From Erysipelotrichaceae bacterium (lineage in GTDB: Bacteria; Bacillota_I; Bacilli_A; Erysipelotrichales; Erysipelotrichaceae): DNA of 64,000 nt. The notes beneath the pieces were generated by a model. That model was not told the origin of the DNA. It worked only from the letters and a program-made list of their open reading frames with translations, and did not search any database. How positions within the stretch are numbered: position 1 is the stretch's first letter; each line of letters opens with the position of its first letter. Both the position numbers and the translations under genes were made by a program. The stretch is taken from positions 1 to 64,000 of the forward strand of contig JAUYTU010000035.1 in assembly GCA_030694975.1 (NCBI GenBank), given 5' to 3'. Below, piece by piece: positions 53,012 to 61,743 of this stretch.

Positions 53012-53044
53012 ATTATACACCAAAAGTACGCTTTGTGTTATAAT
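53012..53044. promoter_or_regulatory. Divergent -10 elements
   Basis: TATAAT on the minus strand (53017-53012) for the small membrane protein and TATAAT on the plus strand (53039-53044) for the lipoprotein gene; the short gap makes the two promoters overlap. Confidence 0.5.
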
Positions 53045-53061
53045 ACTTCAGAGGTGTTTAT

Positions 53062-53619
53062 ATGCGTAAATGGACGATTATCATAACGTTAGCCCTGGTT
53101 TTGTCCGGGTGCCAATGGTTTGACAATGACGATATCGATGAAGCAAAATTTCAACGTTATTCGGCATATTATACATCGATCTTTGATAATGATCGGTTTA
53201 TTTTGGCATCTGAATATTACGATATTGAAGTTGTCATGAACAAAATCAGTGATGCTGAGTATCGGTATGATGTCATCATCGACTCACCACGAATTGCCAT
53301 GTATGCCATTGAGGTCATGGTGGTCGAAAATAACATAACGCCTGAAGTTGCGAGTAAGATGATGCCGACGATCGGAATTTTTGAGGAAGTTGAATACAAT
53401 CTGATTCCTTATCAAGTGAATGTTGACAAAGGTTATGTCAAAGGACTGATCGTTAACGGGATATCCAGTGAACCTACAATTAATTTGAAGATCATGGTGC
53501 TTTGGCGTGACTATGCCAAATTGATCGTTACCCGTGAATTTTTTGATATCAATAAAATATACTATAACGGTACGCCGATTGAAGAACCGATCGGAGATGA
53601 TGAAGGTAGAAACCCATGA
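53062..53619 (+). CDS. Unknown lipoprotein coupled to murJ
   Basis: A 185-residue protein I do not recognise. Lipoprotein signal ending at VLSGC (Cys17). The mature part has mixed beta and alpha segments and no enzymatic motif. GAGGTG precedes the ATG. Its last four bases form an ATGA overlap with the flippase gene, so both are made together; an extracellular accessory role for lipid II export or wall assembly is only inference from this coupling. Confidence 0.78.
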   Translation: MRKWTIIITLALVLSGCQWFDNDDIDEAKFQRYSAYYTSIFDNDRFILASEYYDIEVVMNKISDAEYRYDVIIDSPRIAMYAIEVMVVENNITPEVASKMMPTIGIFEEVEYNLIPYQVNVDKGYVKGLIVNGISSEPTINLKIMVLWRDYAKLIVTREFFDINKIYYNGTPIEEPIGDDEGRNP

Positions 53620-55244
53620 CCGATCGCCGTAAACAATCGTTAATTGCCGGCGGCCTGACAAGTTCTGCCGGTATCTTTTTGTCTAAAGCCTTAGGCATCC
53701 TTTATGTTTCGCCTTTTACAGAGTTGGTAACTGAATCAAACACGGCTTACTATGCGTATGCGTATTCAATCTATGATCTACTTTTAAGGATTTCATTGGC
53801 TGGACTACCTTTTGCAATGGCAGCATTGGTAGCGAAGTACATGGTCAAAGATGACCTTAAAACGGTTATATTGATTCGTAAGTTATCTATGTCAATTATG
53901 TCTGTTTTTGGTTTTGTTTCGATGTTGATCGTTTTGATTTTTTCAAAAGAAATTGCAACCATCATTCTTACGGATAAAATGACGGCTGAGACCTTACTGA
54001 GGACCCAAAACGTATTAATGATTATCTCACTAGCACTATTTGTTGTGCCTCTGTTAAGTAGTTATCGAGGGTTTTATCAAGGATTGAAGTATTTGAAGGA
54101 ATATGCCTTTTCACAAGTTCTCGAGCAGTTTTCACGCATTCTTTTTCTATTGGGAATGGGTTTTTTACTGGTCGTAATCTTGAAAAAAGACGCCATGTGG
54201 GCAGTATACTTTGCTGTTTTATCAACTTCAGTGTCAGCATTGATTGCTATCTTCCAATTTCTGTTTCTTGATCGAAAGGTATATAGAAATCTAAAATCAC
54301 AGGCAAAACTTCAAGAGTCATTACCGATTAACCAAAAGGAAATTTTAATTGAAATGTTTAATTTTTCAATTCCATTTTTTCTAATGTCGATATTCAGCAT
54401 GGGATTCAGCATTTCAAATCTTTTCTTATTTAACCGCGCGATGTACCTGGTTTCCGACAATGAAGTACAAATCAAGCTTCTTTACTCGATGATCATGTTT
54501 ACAACTAACAAATTAACTTCAATACCACAAGTACTGGCTCCAGGATTCTCAATAGCCATCATTCCTTATATTACCGCAGCATATGAAAAACGTGATATGA
54601 AGGAAGTGCGTAAGTATATAACGGATGCCATAAATACAGTTTTGTATTTGGCTATTCCTTTAAGTTTATTGCTCTACTTTCTTTCTGAACCGATTTACTA
54701 TGTTATGTATGGTGCGAAAAATGTTGCATTGGGCTCAGATGTACTGAAAGTAGCAACGTTAATTGCAATGACGGGTACGATTTCACCTGTTGTTACAACC
54801 ATCATGATGTCTTTACGTATGAAACGAAATGCTATGACCAATTGGATCGTTGCATTCTTTATTAATATGATATCAATTGTTCCGCTAATATATTTATTTA
54901 ACTTTTACGGATCAATTCTATCCGCTGCTTTGGCTTCGTCATATGTCATTTTTGTATCGTTATTTCAAGTGCGAAAAACACTCAACATCCGTTATGCCAA
55001 AACCGTTCGTTTATTGATTCTGATGTTTTTTGGTATGATAGCCTTCTATTTGGTTACTGCTTTATTTAACCTGATGATCGGCGATCCGACCCGTTACTCA
55101 CGAATCGTTATGTTAATTATTCTGGGTTTCGGATCGATTGCGTCTTTAAGTGCTTATTTTGTTTCAACGTATCTATTGCATGTACCCCAATCAATCTTTG
55201 GGGAGCAGTTTGCTGATCGCATCGTACGAAGGTTTAAACGATGA
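53616..55244 (+). CDS. murJ: Lipid II flippase of the MurJ/YtgP type
   Basis: A 542-residue MOP-superfamily transporter with about 14 membrane helices. N-terminal GGLTSSAGIFLSKALGILYVSPFTELV is typical of the SpoVB/YtgP group. The nearly equal length to B. subtilis YtgP (MurJ) and the rsuA-type neighbour support MurJ function, moving lipid II across the membrane. Other members export polysaccharide units or act in sporulation. Overlaps the lipoprotein gene upstream and the pseudouridine synthase downstream. Confidence 0.85.
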   Translation: MTDRRKQSLIAGGLTSSAGIFLSKALGILYVSPFTELVTESNTAYYAYAYSIYDLLLRISLAGLPFAMAALVAKYMVKDDLKTVILIRKLSMSIMSVFGFVSMLIVLIFSKEIATIILTDKMTAETLLRTQNVLMIISLALFVVPLLSSYRGFYQGLKYLKEYAFSQVLEQFSRILFLLGMGFLLVVILKKDAMWAVYFAVLSTSVSALIAIFQFLFLDRKVYRNLKSQAKLQESLPINQKEILIEMFNFSIPFFLMSIFSMGFSISNLFLFNRAMYLVSDNEVQIKLLYSMIMFTTNKLTSIPQVLAPGFSIAIIPYITAAYEKRDMKEVRKYITDAINTVLYLAIPLSLLLYFLSEPIYYVMYGAKNVALGSDVLKVATLIAMTGTISPVVTTIMMSLRMKRNAMTNWIVAFFINMISIVPLIYLFNFYGSILSAALASSYVIFVSLFQVRKTLNIRYAKTVRLLILMFFGMIAFYLVTALFNLMIGDPTRYSRIVMLIILGFGSIASLSAYFVSTYLLHVPQSIFGEQFADRIVRRFKR

Positions 55245-55939
55245 GGTTGGATAAATATTGTGCACTGGCCGGTGCGGGTTCGCGTAAAGACGTAAAAAAG
55301 ATCATCCGACAAAAAAGGGTATTGGTTAACGGCGTCGTAACGGTGAATGATGATGTTCACATTGATCCATATTTGGATAAGATAGAATTGGATCATGAGA
55401 TTCTTGCTGTTGTATTGGACGTTTATATTCTGCTGAATAAACCTGCCGGAGTTATCAGTGCAACGACAGATGAGATGCACAAAACTGTATTGGAATGCAT
55501 CGATAGTACGTTGCCTCCCGGATGTTTTCCGGTTGGGCGACTGGATATTGATACGGAAGGGCTTTTATTGATAACCAATGATGGAGAACTCTCACATCGT
55601 TTATTATCGCCGAAAAGAAAAGTAGATAAGGTGTACTACGTTGAATGTCGAGATGTTGTTGATCAACTAACCGTTGAAACCTTGCAAAAAGGGGTCGATA
55701 TTGACGATGACACACCGACATTGCCGGCGTTGGTTGAGATAATTTCTGAGAAAACAATGTTTCTGACGATTAAGGAAGGTCGTTATCATCAAGTCAAGCG
55801 AATGCTGGCTGCCTGCGGCAACCAGGTGACGTATCTGAAGCGCATTCAGATGGGACCACTGAGTCTGGATGATGATATGGCTTTGGGAAGTTGGCGTTTT
55901 CTAAATGAAACCGAAGTAGAGCAATTAAAAAAATGGTAA
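55241..55939 (+). CDS. Pseudouridine synthase, RsuA/RluB family
   Basis: A 232-residue protein. The N-terminal S4 domain (1-60; RLDKYCALAGAGSRKDV) binds rRNA and the catalytic domain has GRLDIDTEGLLLITND with Asp102 as the nucleophile. Target uridine (16S or 23S) cannot be told. Starts at an ATGA overlap with murJ. A bidirectional terminator separates it from the convergent rpsD. Confidence 0.92.
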   Translation: MRLDKYCALAGAGSRKDVKKIIRQKRVLVNGVVTVNDDVHIDPYLDKIELDHEILAVVLDVYILLNKPAGVISATTDEMHKTVLECIDSTLPPGCFPVGRLDIDTEGLLLITNDGELSHRLLSPKRKVDKVYYVECRDVVDQLTVETLQKGVDIDDDTPTLPALVEIISEKTMFLTIKEGRYHQVKRMLAACGNQVTYLKRIQMGPLSLDDDMALGSWRFLNETEVEQLKKW

Positions 55940-55942
55940 GAA

Positions 55943-55968
55943 AAACCCCGAAATCAATTTCGGGGTTT
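55943..55968. terminator. Bidirectional terminator between rsuA-type gene and rpsD
   Basis: AAACCCCGAAAT-CA-ATTTCGGGGTTT, a 12-bp stem. On the minus strand a TTTTT tract follows, favouring rpsD; on the plus strand the tail is TTTGTTCTGTT. Confidence 0.88.
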
Positions 55969-55974
55969 GTTCTG

Positions 55975-56577
55975 TTAACGGTTGTAGAATTCGACGACGA
56001 GTGCTTCGTTTAACTCAGCATTAAGTTCATTGCGTTCCGGGTAACGTACGAACGTCCCTTTTTTCGCTTCTTTATCGACTGTGACAAACTCAACAGTGTT
56101 CAAAGTAGCTTCCAATGAATCGCGCAATAAATCAAAACTTTTCGAAGTTTCTTTAACTTCGATGGTCATTCCCGGTCTAACGGAGAATGATGCAATGTCG
56201 ACCTTTTTGCCATTGACCAAGATGTGACCATGGTTGACCAATTGGCGGGCAGCGTTGCGGGTACGACCGAAGCCCATACGGTAAACCACGTTGTCTAAAC
56301 GGGCTTCCAATAAGCTTAAGAAGTTATGACCGGTAACACCTGCCATTTTGACAGCTTTGAGGTAGGTGTTATAGAACTGACGTTCTGTTACTCCGTACAT
56401 AAAGCGAATGCGTTGTTTTTCACGTAACTGTAATCCATAGTTGGATAATTTTGCGGGACGTTTTCCGCCGTGCTGACCAGGCACGCTTTGACGTTTCTTA
56501 AGTTCCTCACCGGTTTCAAGAATTGAGAAACCTAAGCGACGGGCTTTTTTCCAAACCGGTCCATTGACTCTTGCCAT
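55975..56577 (-). CDS. rpsD: Small ribosomal subunit protein S4
   Basis: A 200-residue primary 16S rRNA-binding protein, with MARVNGPVWKKARRLG start and an S4 domain (about 90-155). No zinc-finger cysteines: a C-minus form. AAGGAGG lies 6 nt before the ATG. Transcribed alone from a promoter at 56783-56755 with a long 5' leader. B. subtilis also has rpsD as a lone gene near tyrS. Confidence 0.97.
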   Translation of the reverse strand: MARVNGPVWKKARRLGFSILETGEELKKRQSVPGQHGGKRPAKLSNYGLQLREKQRIRFMYGVTERQFYNTYLKAVKMAGVTGHNFLSLLEARLDNVVYRMGFGRTRNAARQLVNHGHILVNGKKVDIASFSVRPGMTIEVKETSKSFDLLRDSLEATLNTVEFVTVDKEAKKGTFVRYPERNELNAELNEALVVEFYNR

Positions 56578-56750
56578 TTAAATACCTCCTTATTGTTTTA
56601 TGGCTTCATAAAACAACAACAGGCGCAAATCTTCATTGAGGGGTGTTTGTCTTGGGTATTTCGCTTATTGCAGCAAGTTACTTTACTCCATCACTCGGAT
56701 GTGACAAACGCCAGATTCAAGACTTTGCGAGCTGCCATCATTTGACGCTT
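56578..56750 (-). promoter_or_regulatory. rpsD leader, candidate S4 autoregulatory RNA
   Basis: A leader of about 170 nt precedes rpsD, as in Bacillus where S4 represses its own mRNA. A 10-bp hairpin TTGTTTTATG-AAGC-CATAAAACAA (56616-56593, minus) ends just before AGGAGG. The upstream part has other complementary segments; I cannot show the S4 pseudoknot by eye. Confidence 0.55.
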
Positions 56751-56754
56751 TAAT

Positions 56755-56783
56755 ACTATATCAAAAACCATGTGTTCTGTCAA
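56755..56783 (-). promoter_or_regulatory. Promoter of rpsD
   Basis: TTGACA (56783-56778), 17-nt spacer, TATAGT (56760-56755) on the minus strand. Confidence 0.8.
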
Positions 56784-56838
56784 TTTTTACCTCAATCAAA
56801 CCGAATTTATGATACAATATGAACAATGAGGTGAGATT

Positions 56839-58581
56839 ATGAATCTTGATGACGTATTAGCACTGCTTTCGCAAAAAGAAGTATTGATTGCCCTTTCCAG
56901 CGCGTTATTTTTATTGATCGCTGTACTGGTGTTTCGAAGGCTGCGCTTAAGCGGTCATTTGAAAAAACTGAAGGAACTCGAGATACGATACAATTCGATT
57001 AAGAGTGTGCCGTTGCAGTTTAAACTGAATAAAGCGATTGCTTTGTCGCGTGTCAACCATGAAATAAGCGGTCTCACTCAGGCATGCAGGGAAGATTTTG
57101 CCAAAATATACGAAAATTTCAAATCGTTGGCAGTTTTACTGGCTGATACGGAAGATGAACTGTTGATTGGAAAAGTGAAAACCGCCAAAGAAAATCTGGA
57201 GGATTTAAGCGGCTTGATTGATTCAGAGCAAAAGCGGGTAGAGCAGCTTGAAGGTCGATTGAATGCGATTCTTGAGCGCGAAAATCAGCAGCGCTATGAA
57301 ATCACCCGTTTAAAGGATGAGTTTCGAGAAGTTAAAAGTCAGATAGCTGCAAAAGCCGCCAGTTTGAACTTCAGTATTGAAACGATTGAACATGAAGTCT
57401 TTGAGATTGAGAAAATGTTTACTGCTTTTGAAGAGTGGATGTTTGCTTCAGAATTTGAAAAAGCGGAAAGTAAATCATCAGAAATCAATGAGTCGTTGGC
57501 AGTTTTAAAGAATCAGATAGATACCTTGCCAGAGCTGATCAGTTTAGCAAAAGGATTGTTACCCCGATTGTTGGATGATGTTGCCTTTAACTACAGCAGA
57601 ATCAAGCAAAAAGGCGTATTCCTGAATCATCTGGAAATCAGTAAAAATCTTGATATGATTTCTGCCACGTTGAAAGAGGATTTAACAGCCCTTCGACAAG
57701 GTCTGAGTGATCGTGCCAAAGAACATTGTGATGAAAATCAAAAACGCCTCCAACAGCTTTTAGTGGCGATGGAGCGGGAAGATAAAGCGTATGATGAAAT
57801 TGCTGTGATTAATAATGAACTGGCGAAGGCATCTGTGGAAAATGCAAATCTGTTTACGGAAGTTCGCAAGAGCGTTGAAATGGTTGCTATCCGCTTCGGG
57901 TTCAATCAATTAAACACATCCCTTCCCAAAATTGAAAAAGAAATGATGTCAAGTATGGAAACCTATCGTAAATTGGAACGTATGAGCCGTGAGAAATCAA
58001 TACCTGCTTCGACGCTGCTGATTACCTTTAAAGAGAATCAGCAAGATATGGCAAATCAGGCGAAAGATATTCAGCTGATTAAAGATCAGGTGCTTCGAGC
58101 GTCATCGGATGAAGAGCGGGCGAAGAAACAACTTCTTAAACTGCATTTAATTATGAATGAGATCGAAGTGAAAATCCATCGTCACCGTTTGCCGCAGATT
58201 TCGGAGAACTATCAAGGCGATGTTGTCCGATGTCATCAGTATATCGAATCCATTGAAGAGTTATTGTCTGTCAATCCCTTGGATATCAAATCATTGAATC
58301 TGACGGTCAGCGAGGGTATTGATTATATTTATAAATTATATAACAATGTTAACAACATCGTTGGGATGGTCGATATGGTCGAACATGCAATCGTCTTTGG
58401 TAATAAATACCGTTCCAGTTTTCCGAACATTGATTCGGAACTGACCCGTGCTGAACTATCGTTTAGAAACGGTGAGTATACCCAGGCGTTGACCATTGCC
58501 TTATCGGCAATCGAAAAACTTCATCCCAATCAATTTGAAGATTTAATTAAGGAGAATGCCCGAAGTGCAAAGCATACCTGA
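56839..58581 (+). CDS. ezrA: Septation ring formation regulator EzrA
   Basis: A 580-residue division protein that restricts FtsZ rings and links them to the wall machinery in Gram-positives. One N-terminal membrane helix (about 14-34), then long helical bundles predicted as spectrin-like repeats (about 40-575). GAGGTGA precedes the ATG. In Bacillus ezrA precedes a cysteine desulfurase gene and thiI, as here; TGATACAAT (56810-56818) is the likely extended -10. Its end overlaps the next gene. Confidence 0.93.
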   Translation: MNLDDVLALLSQKEVLIALSSALFLLIAVLVFRRLRLSGHLKKLKELEIRYNSIKSVPLQFKLNKAIALSRVNHEISGLTQACREDFAKIYENFKSLAVLLADTEDELLIGKVKTAKENLEDLSGLIDSEQKRVEQLEGRLNAILERENQQRYEITRLKDEFREVKSQIAAKAASLNFSIETIEHEVFEIEKMFTAFEEWMFASEFEKAESKSSEINESLAVLKNQIDTLPELISLAKGLLPRLLDDVAFNYSRIKQKGVFLNHLEISKNLDMISATLKEDLTALRQGLSDRAKEHCDENQKRLQQLLVAMEREDKAYDEIAVINNELAKASVENANLFTEVRKSVEMVAIRFGFNQLNTSLPKIEKEMMSSMETYRKLERMSREKSIPASTLLITFKENQQDMANQAKDIQLIKDQVLRASSDEERAKKQLLKLHLIMNEIEVKIHRHRLPQISENYQGDVVRCHQYIESIEELLSVNPLDIKSLNLTVSEGIDYIYKLYNNVNNIVGMVDMVEHAIVFGNKYRSSFPNIDSELTRAELSFRNGEYTQALTIALSAIEKLHPNQFEDLIKENARSAKHT

Positions 58582-59701
58582 AATTTATTTTGATTACGCA
58601 TCCACTGCACCTGTCCATCATGAAGTAATCGAGGCAACGCAAACTTTGTTGCCTCAGTTTTATGCAAATCCGGACTCTTTGCATTCTCTGGGTTATCAGG
58701 CGGGCGATCTGATGCGTATCAGTCGAGAAAAAATAGCTTCCTTACTCAACGTAACGCCACCCATGGTGATTTTCACCAGCTCTGCCAGTGAAGCAAACAA
58801 TATGGCCATCAAAGGTGCAGCATGGGCAAATCAGAACAAAGGGAAACATCTAATCACCACGAAAGTCGAACATAGCAGCGTTCTCAACGCATTTAAACAG
58901 CTGCAAGAGCATTTTGGATTTGAAGTTGATTACTTGGAAGTCGATGAATTCGGAAAAATATCAATGGACCAACTTAAAAAGTTATTGAGAAAAGAGACGA
59001 TACTCGTATCGATTATGGCGATTAACAACGAAATTGGTACGATTCAAGATATTGATCAGATAAAACGAATCGTTAAAAGTTTCAGCTCTGCAATCATTCA
59101 TGTCGACTTTGTGCAAATGCTTGGAAAATATCCGATTGACCTCAATCGTATTGATCTTGCTACTTTTTCTGCTCATAAAATTGGCGGAATCAAGGGTGTG
59201 GGTTTGCTCGTACGAAATCCTCAGATCGACTTGTTGCCGCTGATCAGCGGTGGTCAACAGGAACAATCCTTGCGAGGGGGAACAAGCAATACGCTGGCGA
59301 ATATCACTTTTGCGAAGGTGCTGCGTCTTGCGATGGAAAATCGTGAGTTCAGTTTTACAAGAATAAAAGAAATCAATGACTATTTGCGCCAACAATTATC
59401 TGGAATTCCAAATCTGGATATTCTGACACCGGTGGATGGGTCTGTGTATATTCTGACTTTTACATATCCATCGATCCCCTCAGAAATCATGACCAATGCC
59501 TTAAGTGCACGCAAGATCTATGTATCTGCTCATAGTACGTGTACATCATTGTCGTCCTACTCCCATGTTCATTTGGCAATCGGTCTTAAAGAACATGCGG
59601 CCAATGGGGTGATTCGATTGAGTTTTGGTGATCAGTCCACCCTTAACCAAGCCCATCGTTTTATTGAAGTATTGAAGGAGATTATAAAAAATGGATATTA
59701 G
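58565..59701 (+). CDS. Cysteine desulfurase (NifS/IscS family)
   Basis: A 378-residue PLP enzyme that moves sulfur from cysteine, probably to ThiI next door and to MnmA. The PLP lysine is Lys205 in SAHKIGG and the likely persulfide cysteine is Cys326 in HSTCTSLSS. EHSSVLN and SNEIGT-like INNEIGT are family signatures. The start is uncertain: GGAG lies 10 nt before a GTG at 58565, whereas the ATG at 58556 is only one base after it. GTG preferred; three residues differ. Confidence 0.92.
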   Translation: MQSIPEIYFDYASTAPVHHEVIEATQTLLPQFYANPDSLHSLGYQAGDLMRISREKIASLLNVTPPMVIFTSSASEANNMAIKGAAWANQNKGKHLITTKVEHSSVLNAFKQLQEHFGFEVDYLEVDEFGKISMDQLKKLLRKETILVSIMAINNEIGTIQDIDQIKRIVKSFSSAIIHVDFVQMLGKYPIDLNRIDLATFSAHKIGGIKGVGLLVRNPQIDLLPLISGGQQEQSLRGGTSNTLANITFAKVLRLAMENREFSFTRIKEINDYLRQQLSGIPNLDILTPVDGSVYILTFTYPSIPSEIMTNALSARKIYVSAHSTCTSLSSYSHVHLAIGLKEHAANGVIRLSFGDQSTLNQAHRFIEVLKEIIKNGY

Positions 59702-60887
59702 AGCCGATATTTGTGTCATACGTTTTGCGGAACTGTCGACCAAAGGCAAAAATAAGAAAGACTTCGTCAAACTCTTACGAAAAAATTTGATCGAAGCCAT
59801 GCGTCAATTTGACGGTGTCAAGGTTGTCGGCTCTTTTGATCGCATCTATGTACATCTTAATGGTGCGGATGATTCTGTCGTACTCCCTCGATTACAGCAG
59901 ATTTTTGGTATCAGTACGATTTCTTTGGCGGTTAAAGTAAGTCAGGATATGGATCAAATGAGGGAGGTTGCCATCGCTTTGATGAAGCGTGAAGCAAAAA
60001 CGACGTTCAAAGTTGTTACACGAAGAGCAGATAAAACATTTCCGTTGGTAACAGATCAAATCAATCGCGCCATCGGTGAGGCGATTTTAATGAATACTGA
60101 TCACACTGTGGATGTTCACAATCCAAGGATTAAGGTTTTGATTGAGATTCGCCCAGGTGAAGTGTATATCACCGTAAATACGGTTCAAGGAGCTCATGGT
60201 TTTCCCGCGGGAATACAGGGGAAAGCGTTGTTGCTTCTATCAGGAGGGATTGATTCTCCCGTGGCTGCTCACTTAAGCAATAAACGCGGTATTGAACTGG
60301 AGTGTATACATTTTCAGTCCCCGCCATACACATCACAGGCAGCGCTTAGTAAAGTTTTGGGTCTTGCCAGAAAACTGACGGCCGGTCAAAGTGAGATACG
60401 CATACATATCATCAATTTCACGGATCTACAGTTACAGATCAATCACTTTATTCCGGAAAGTTATCGGATTACGATTATGCGTCGGATGATGATCCGTATT
60501 GCGGATGAGCTGGCCAAAAAGCGTAAATGCAAAGCACTGATCACCGGTGAATGTGTCGGTCAGGTAGCATCACAAACGTTGGATAGTTTACAAGTCATTT
60601 CCGATGTAGCAATATTACCAATATTGCGTCCATTGGTTATGTTTGATAAAAATGATATCATTGCTATTGCTGAGAAAATTAGTACTTATGAAATATCGAT
60701 TCGACCCTATGAAGATTGTTGTACAGTATTTACGCCAGTCAATCCGGTGACACGTCCGGCCATCTATAAGGCGGAGTTTTATGAGAAAGCGTTCGATTTT
60801 TCACCATTTGTGATTGAATGTGTTGAAAAGTCTGAGACGATTTTTGTAAAATATAATGAGAAAAGGGCAGAGGATACTCTGTTTTAG
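59691..60887 (+). CDS. thiI: tRNA 4-thiouridine synthase ThiI
   Basis: A 398-residue enzyme that forms s4U8 in tRNA and can donate sulfur to thiamine thiazole. N-terminal ferredoxin-like and THUMP domains (to about 165), then a PP-loop SGGIDS (184-189). The C-terminal rhodanese domain of E. coli ThiI is absent, as in many Bacillota, where the cysteine desulfurase acts directly. AAGGAG precedes the ATG. Overlaps the desulfurase gene by 11 nt. Confidence 0.95.
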   Translation: MDIRADICVIRFAELSTKGKNKKDFVKLLRKNLIEAMRQFDGVKVVGSFDRIYVHLNGADDSVVLPRLQQIFGISTISLAVKVSQDMDQMREVAIALMKREAKTTFKVVTRRADKTFPLVTDQINRAIGEAILMNTDHTVDVHNPRIKVLIEIRPGEVYITVNTVQGAHGFPAGIQGKALLLLSGGIDSPVAAHLSNKRGIELECIHFQSPPYTSQAALSKVLGLARKLTAGQSEIRIHIINFTDLQLQINHFIPESYRITIMRRMMIRIADELAKKRKCKALITGECVGQVASQTLDSLQVISDVAILPILRPLVMFDKNDIIAIAEKISTYEISIRPYEDCCTVFTPVNPVTRPAIYKAEFYEKAFDFSPFVIECVEKSETIFVKYNEKRAEDTLF

Positions 60888-60894
60888 GAGGCTT

Positions 60895-61740
60895 ATGAAT
60901 AAACACCTTGTTCTTCAAAGTGATTTTGGGCTGGTGGATGGTGCAGTGGCCGCTATGTATGGCGTTGCATTGGAAGTCTCGCCGAGTCTGAAAGTTTACG
61001 ACCTGACTCACGAAATCCCACCGTACGATATTTTTGCGGCTTCCTATCGATTAATTCAAACCTTGCAGTACTGGCCACAGGGAACAGTATTTGTCTCGGT
61101 TGTCGACCCAGGCGTCGGTTCTAACCGAAAGAGTGTCGTTGCGAAAACAAGCAGCGGACATTATGTCGTAACCCCGGACAACGGTACGCTGACTCATGTC
61201 AAACGGTTGATTGGTATTGAAGAAGTTCGTGAAATCGAAGAAGCCGTGCACCGCCGAAAAAATACCGAACACTCATATACCTTTCATGGTCGCGATGTCT
61301 ATGCTTTCACCGGAGCTAAATTAGCTGCCGATTTAATTTCATTTGAAGATGTCGGACAATTGTTATCGGTTGATCGCATCGTGGAAGTTGATCTTACCGC
61401 TTCTATGTTGTTTGAAGATCGCATCGTCGGGTGTGTTGATATATTGGATGTGCGTTTTGGCAGTTGCTGGACCAATATTTCACGCGAACTGTTTTCGAAA
61501 TTAAATATAGAATTTGGTGAGATGGTGGAAGTCTCCATCACCAACGGGCATATCCGGGTATATCAGAATCATGTGTGTTACGGACCGACCTTTGCACAGG
61601 TCAATGTCGGTGAAGTGTTGTTATATACCAATTCCATGTATCACATGGCGATGGCCATCAATCAGGGTAATTTCGCGCGGGCTTATAACATCGGTACCGG
61701 TCCGCAATGGAAAGTAGAACTTAAGAAAGTGTTGAGGTAA
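60895..61740 (+). CDS. SAM hydrolase (DUF62/SAM hydroxide adenosyltransferase)
   Basis: A 281-residue member of the family that also includes SAM-dependent chlorinases and fluorinases. The usual bacterial enzyme splits SAM with hydroxide to adenosine and methionine. SDFGLVDGAVAAMYG, VSVVDPGVGS and VTPDNGTLT are conserved active-site segments. Start at 60895 with AGGAGG; the frame from 60856 overlaps thiI. It lies between thiI and ffh, neither of which has a known link to it. Confidence 0.88.
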   Translation: MNKHLVLQSDFGLVDGAVAAMYGVALEVSPSLKVYDLTHEIPPYDIFAASYRLIQTLQYWPQGTVFVSVVDPGVGSNRKSVVAKTSSGHYVVTPDNGTLTHVKRLIGIEEVREIEEAVHRRKNTEHSYTFHGRDVYAFTGAKLAADLISFEDVGQLLSVDRIVEVDLTASMLFEDRIVGCVDILDVRFGSCWTNISRELFSKLNIEFGEMVEVSITNGHIRVYQNHVCYGPTFAQVNVGEVLLYTNSMYHMAMAINQGNFARAYNIGTGPQWKVELKKVLR

Positions 61741-61743
61741 ACT

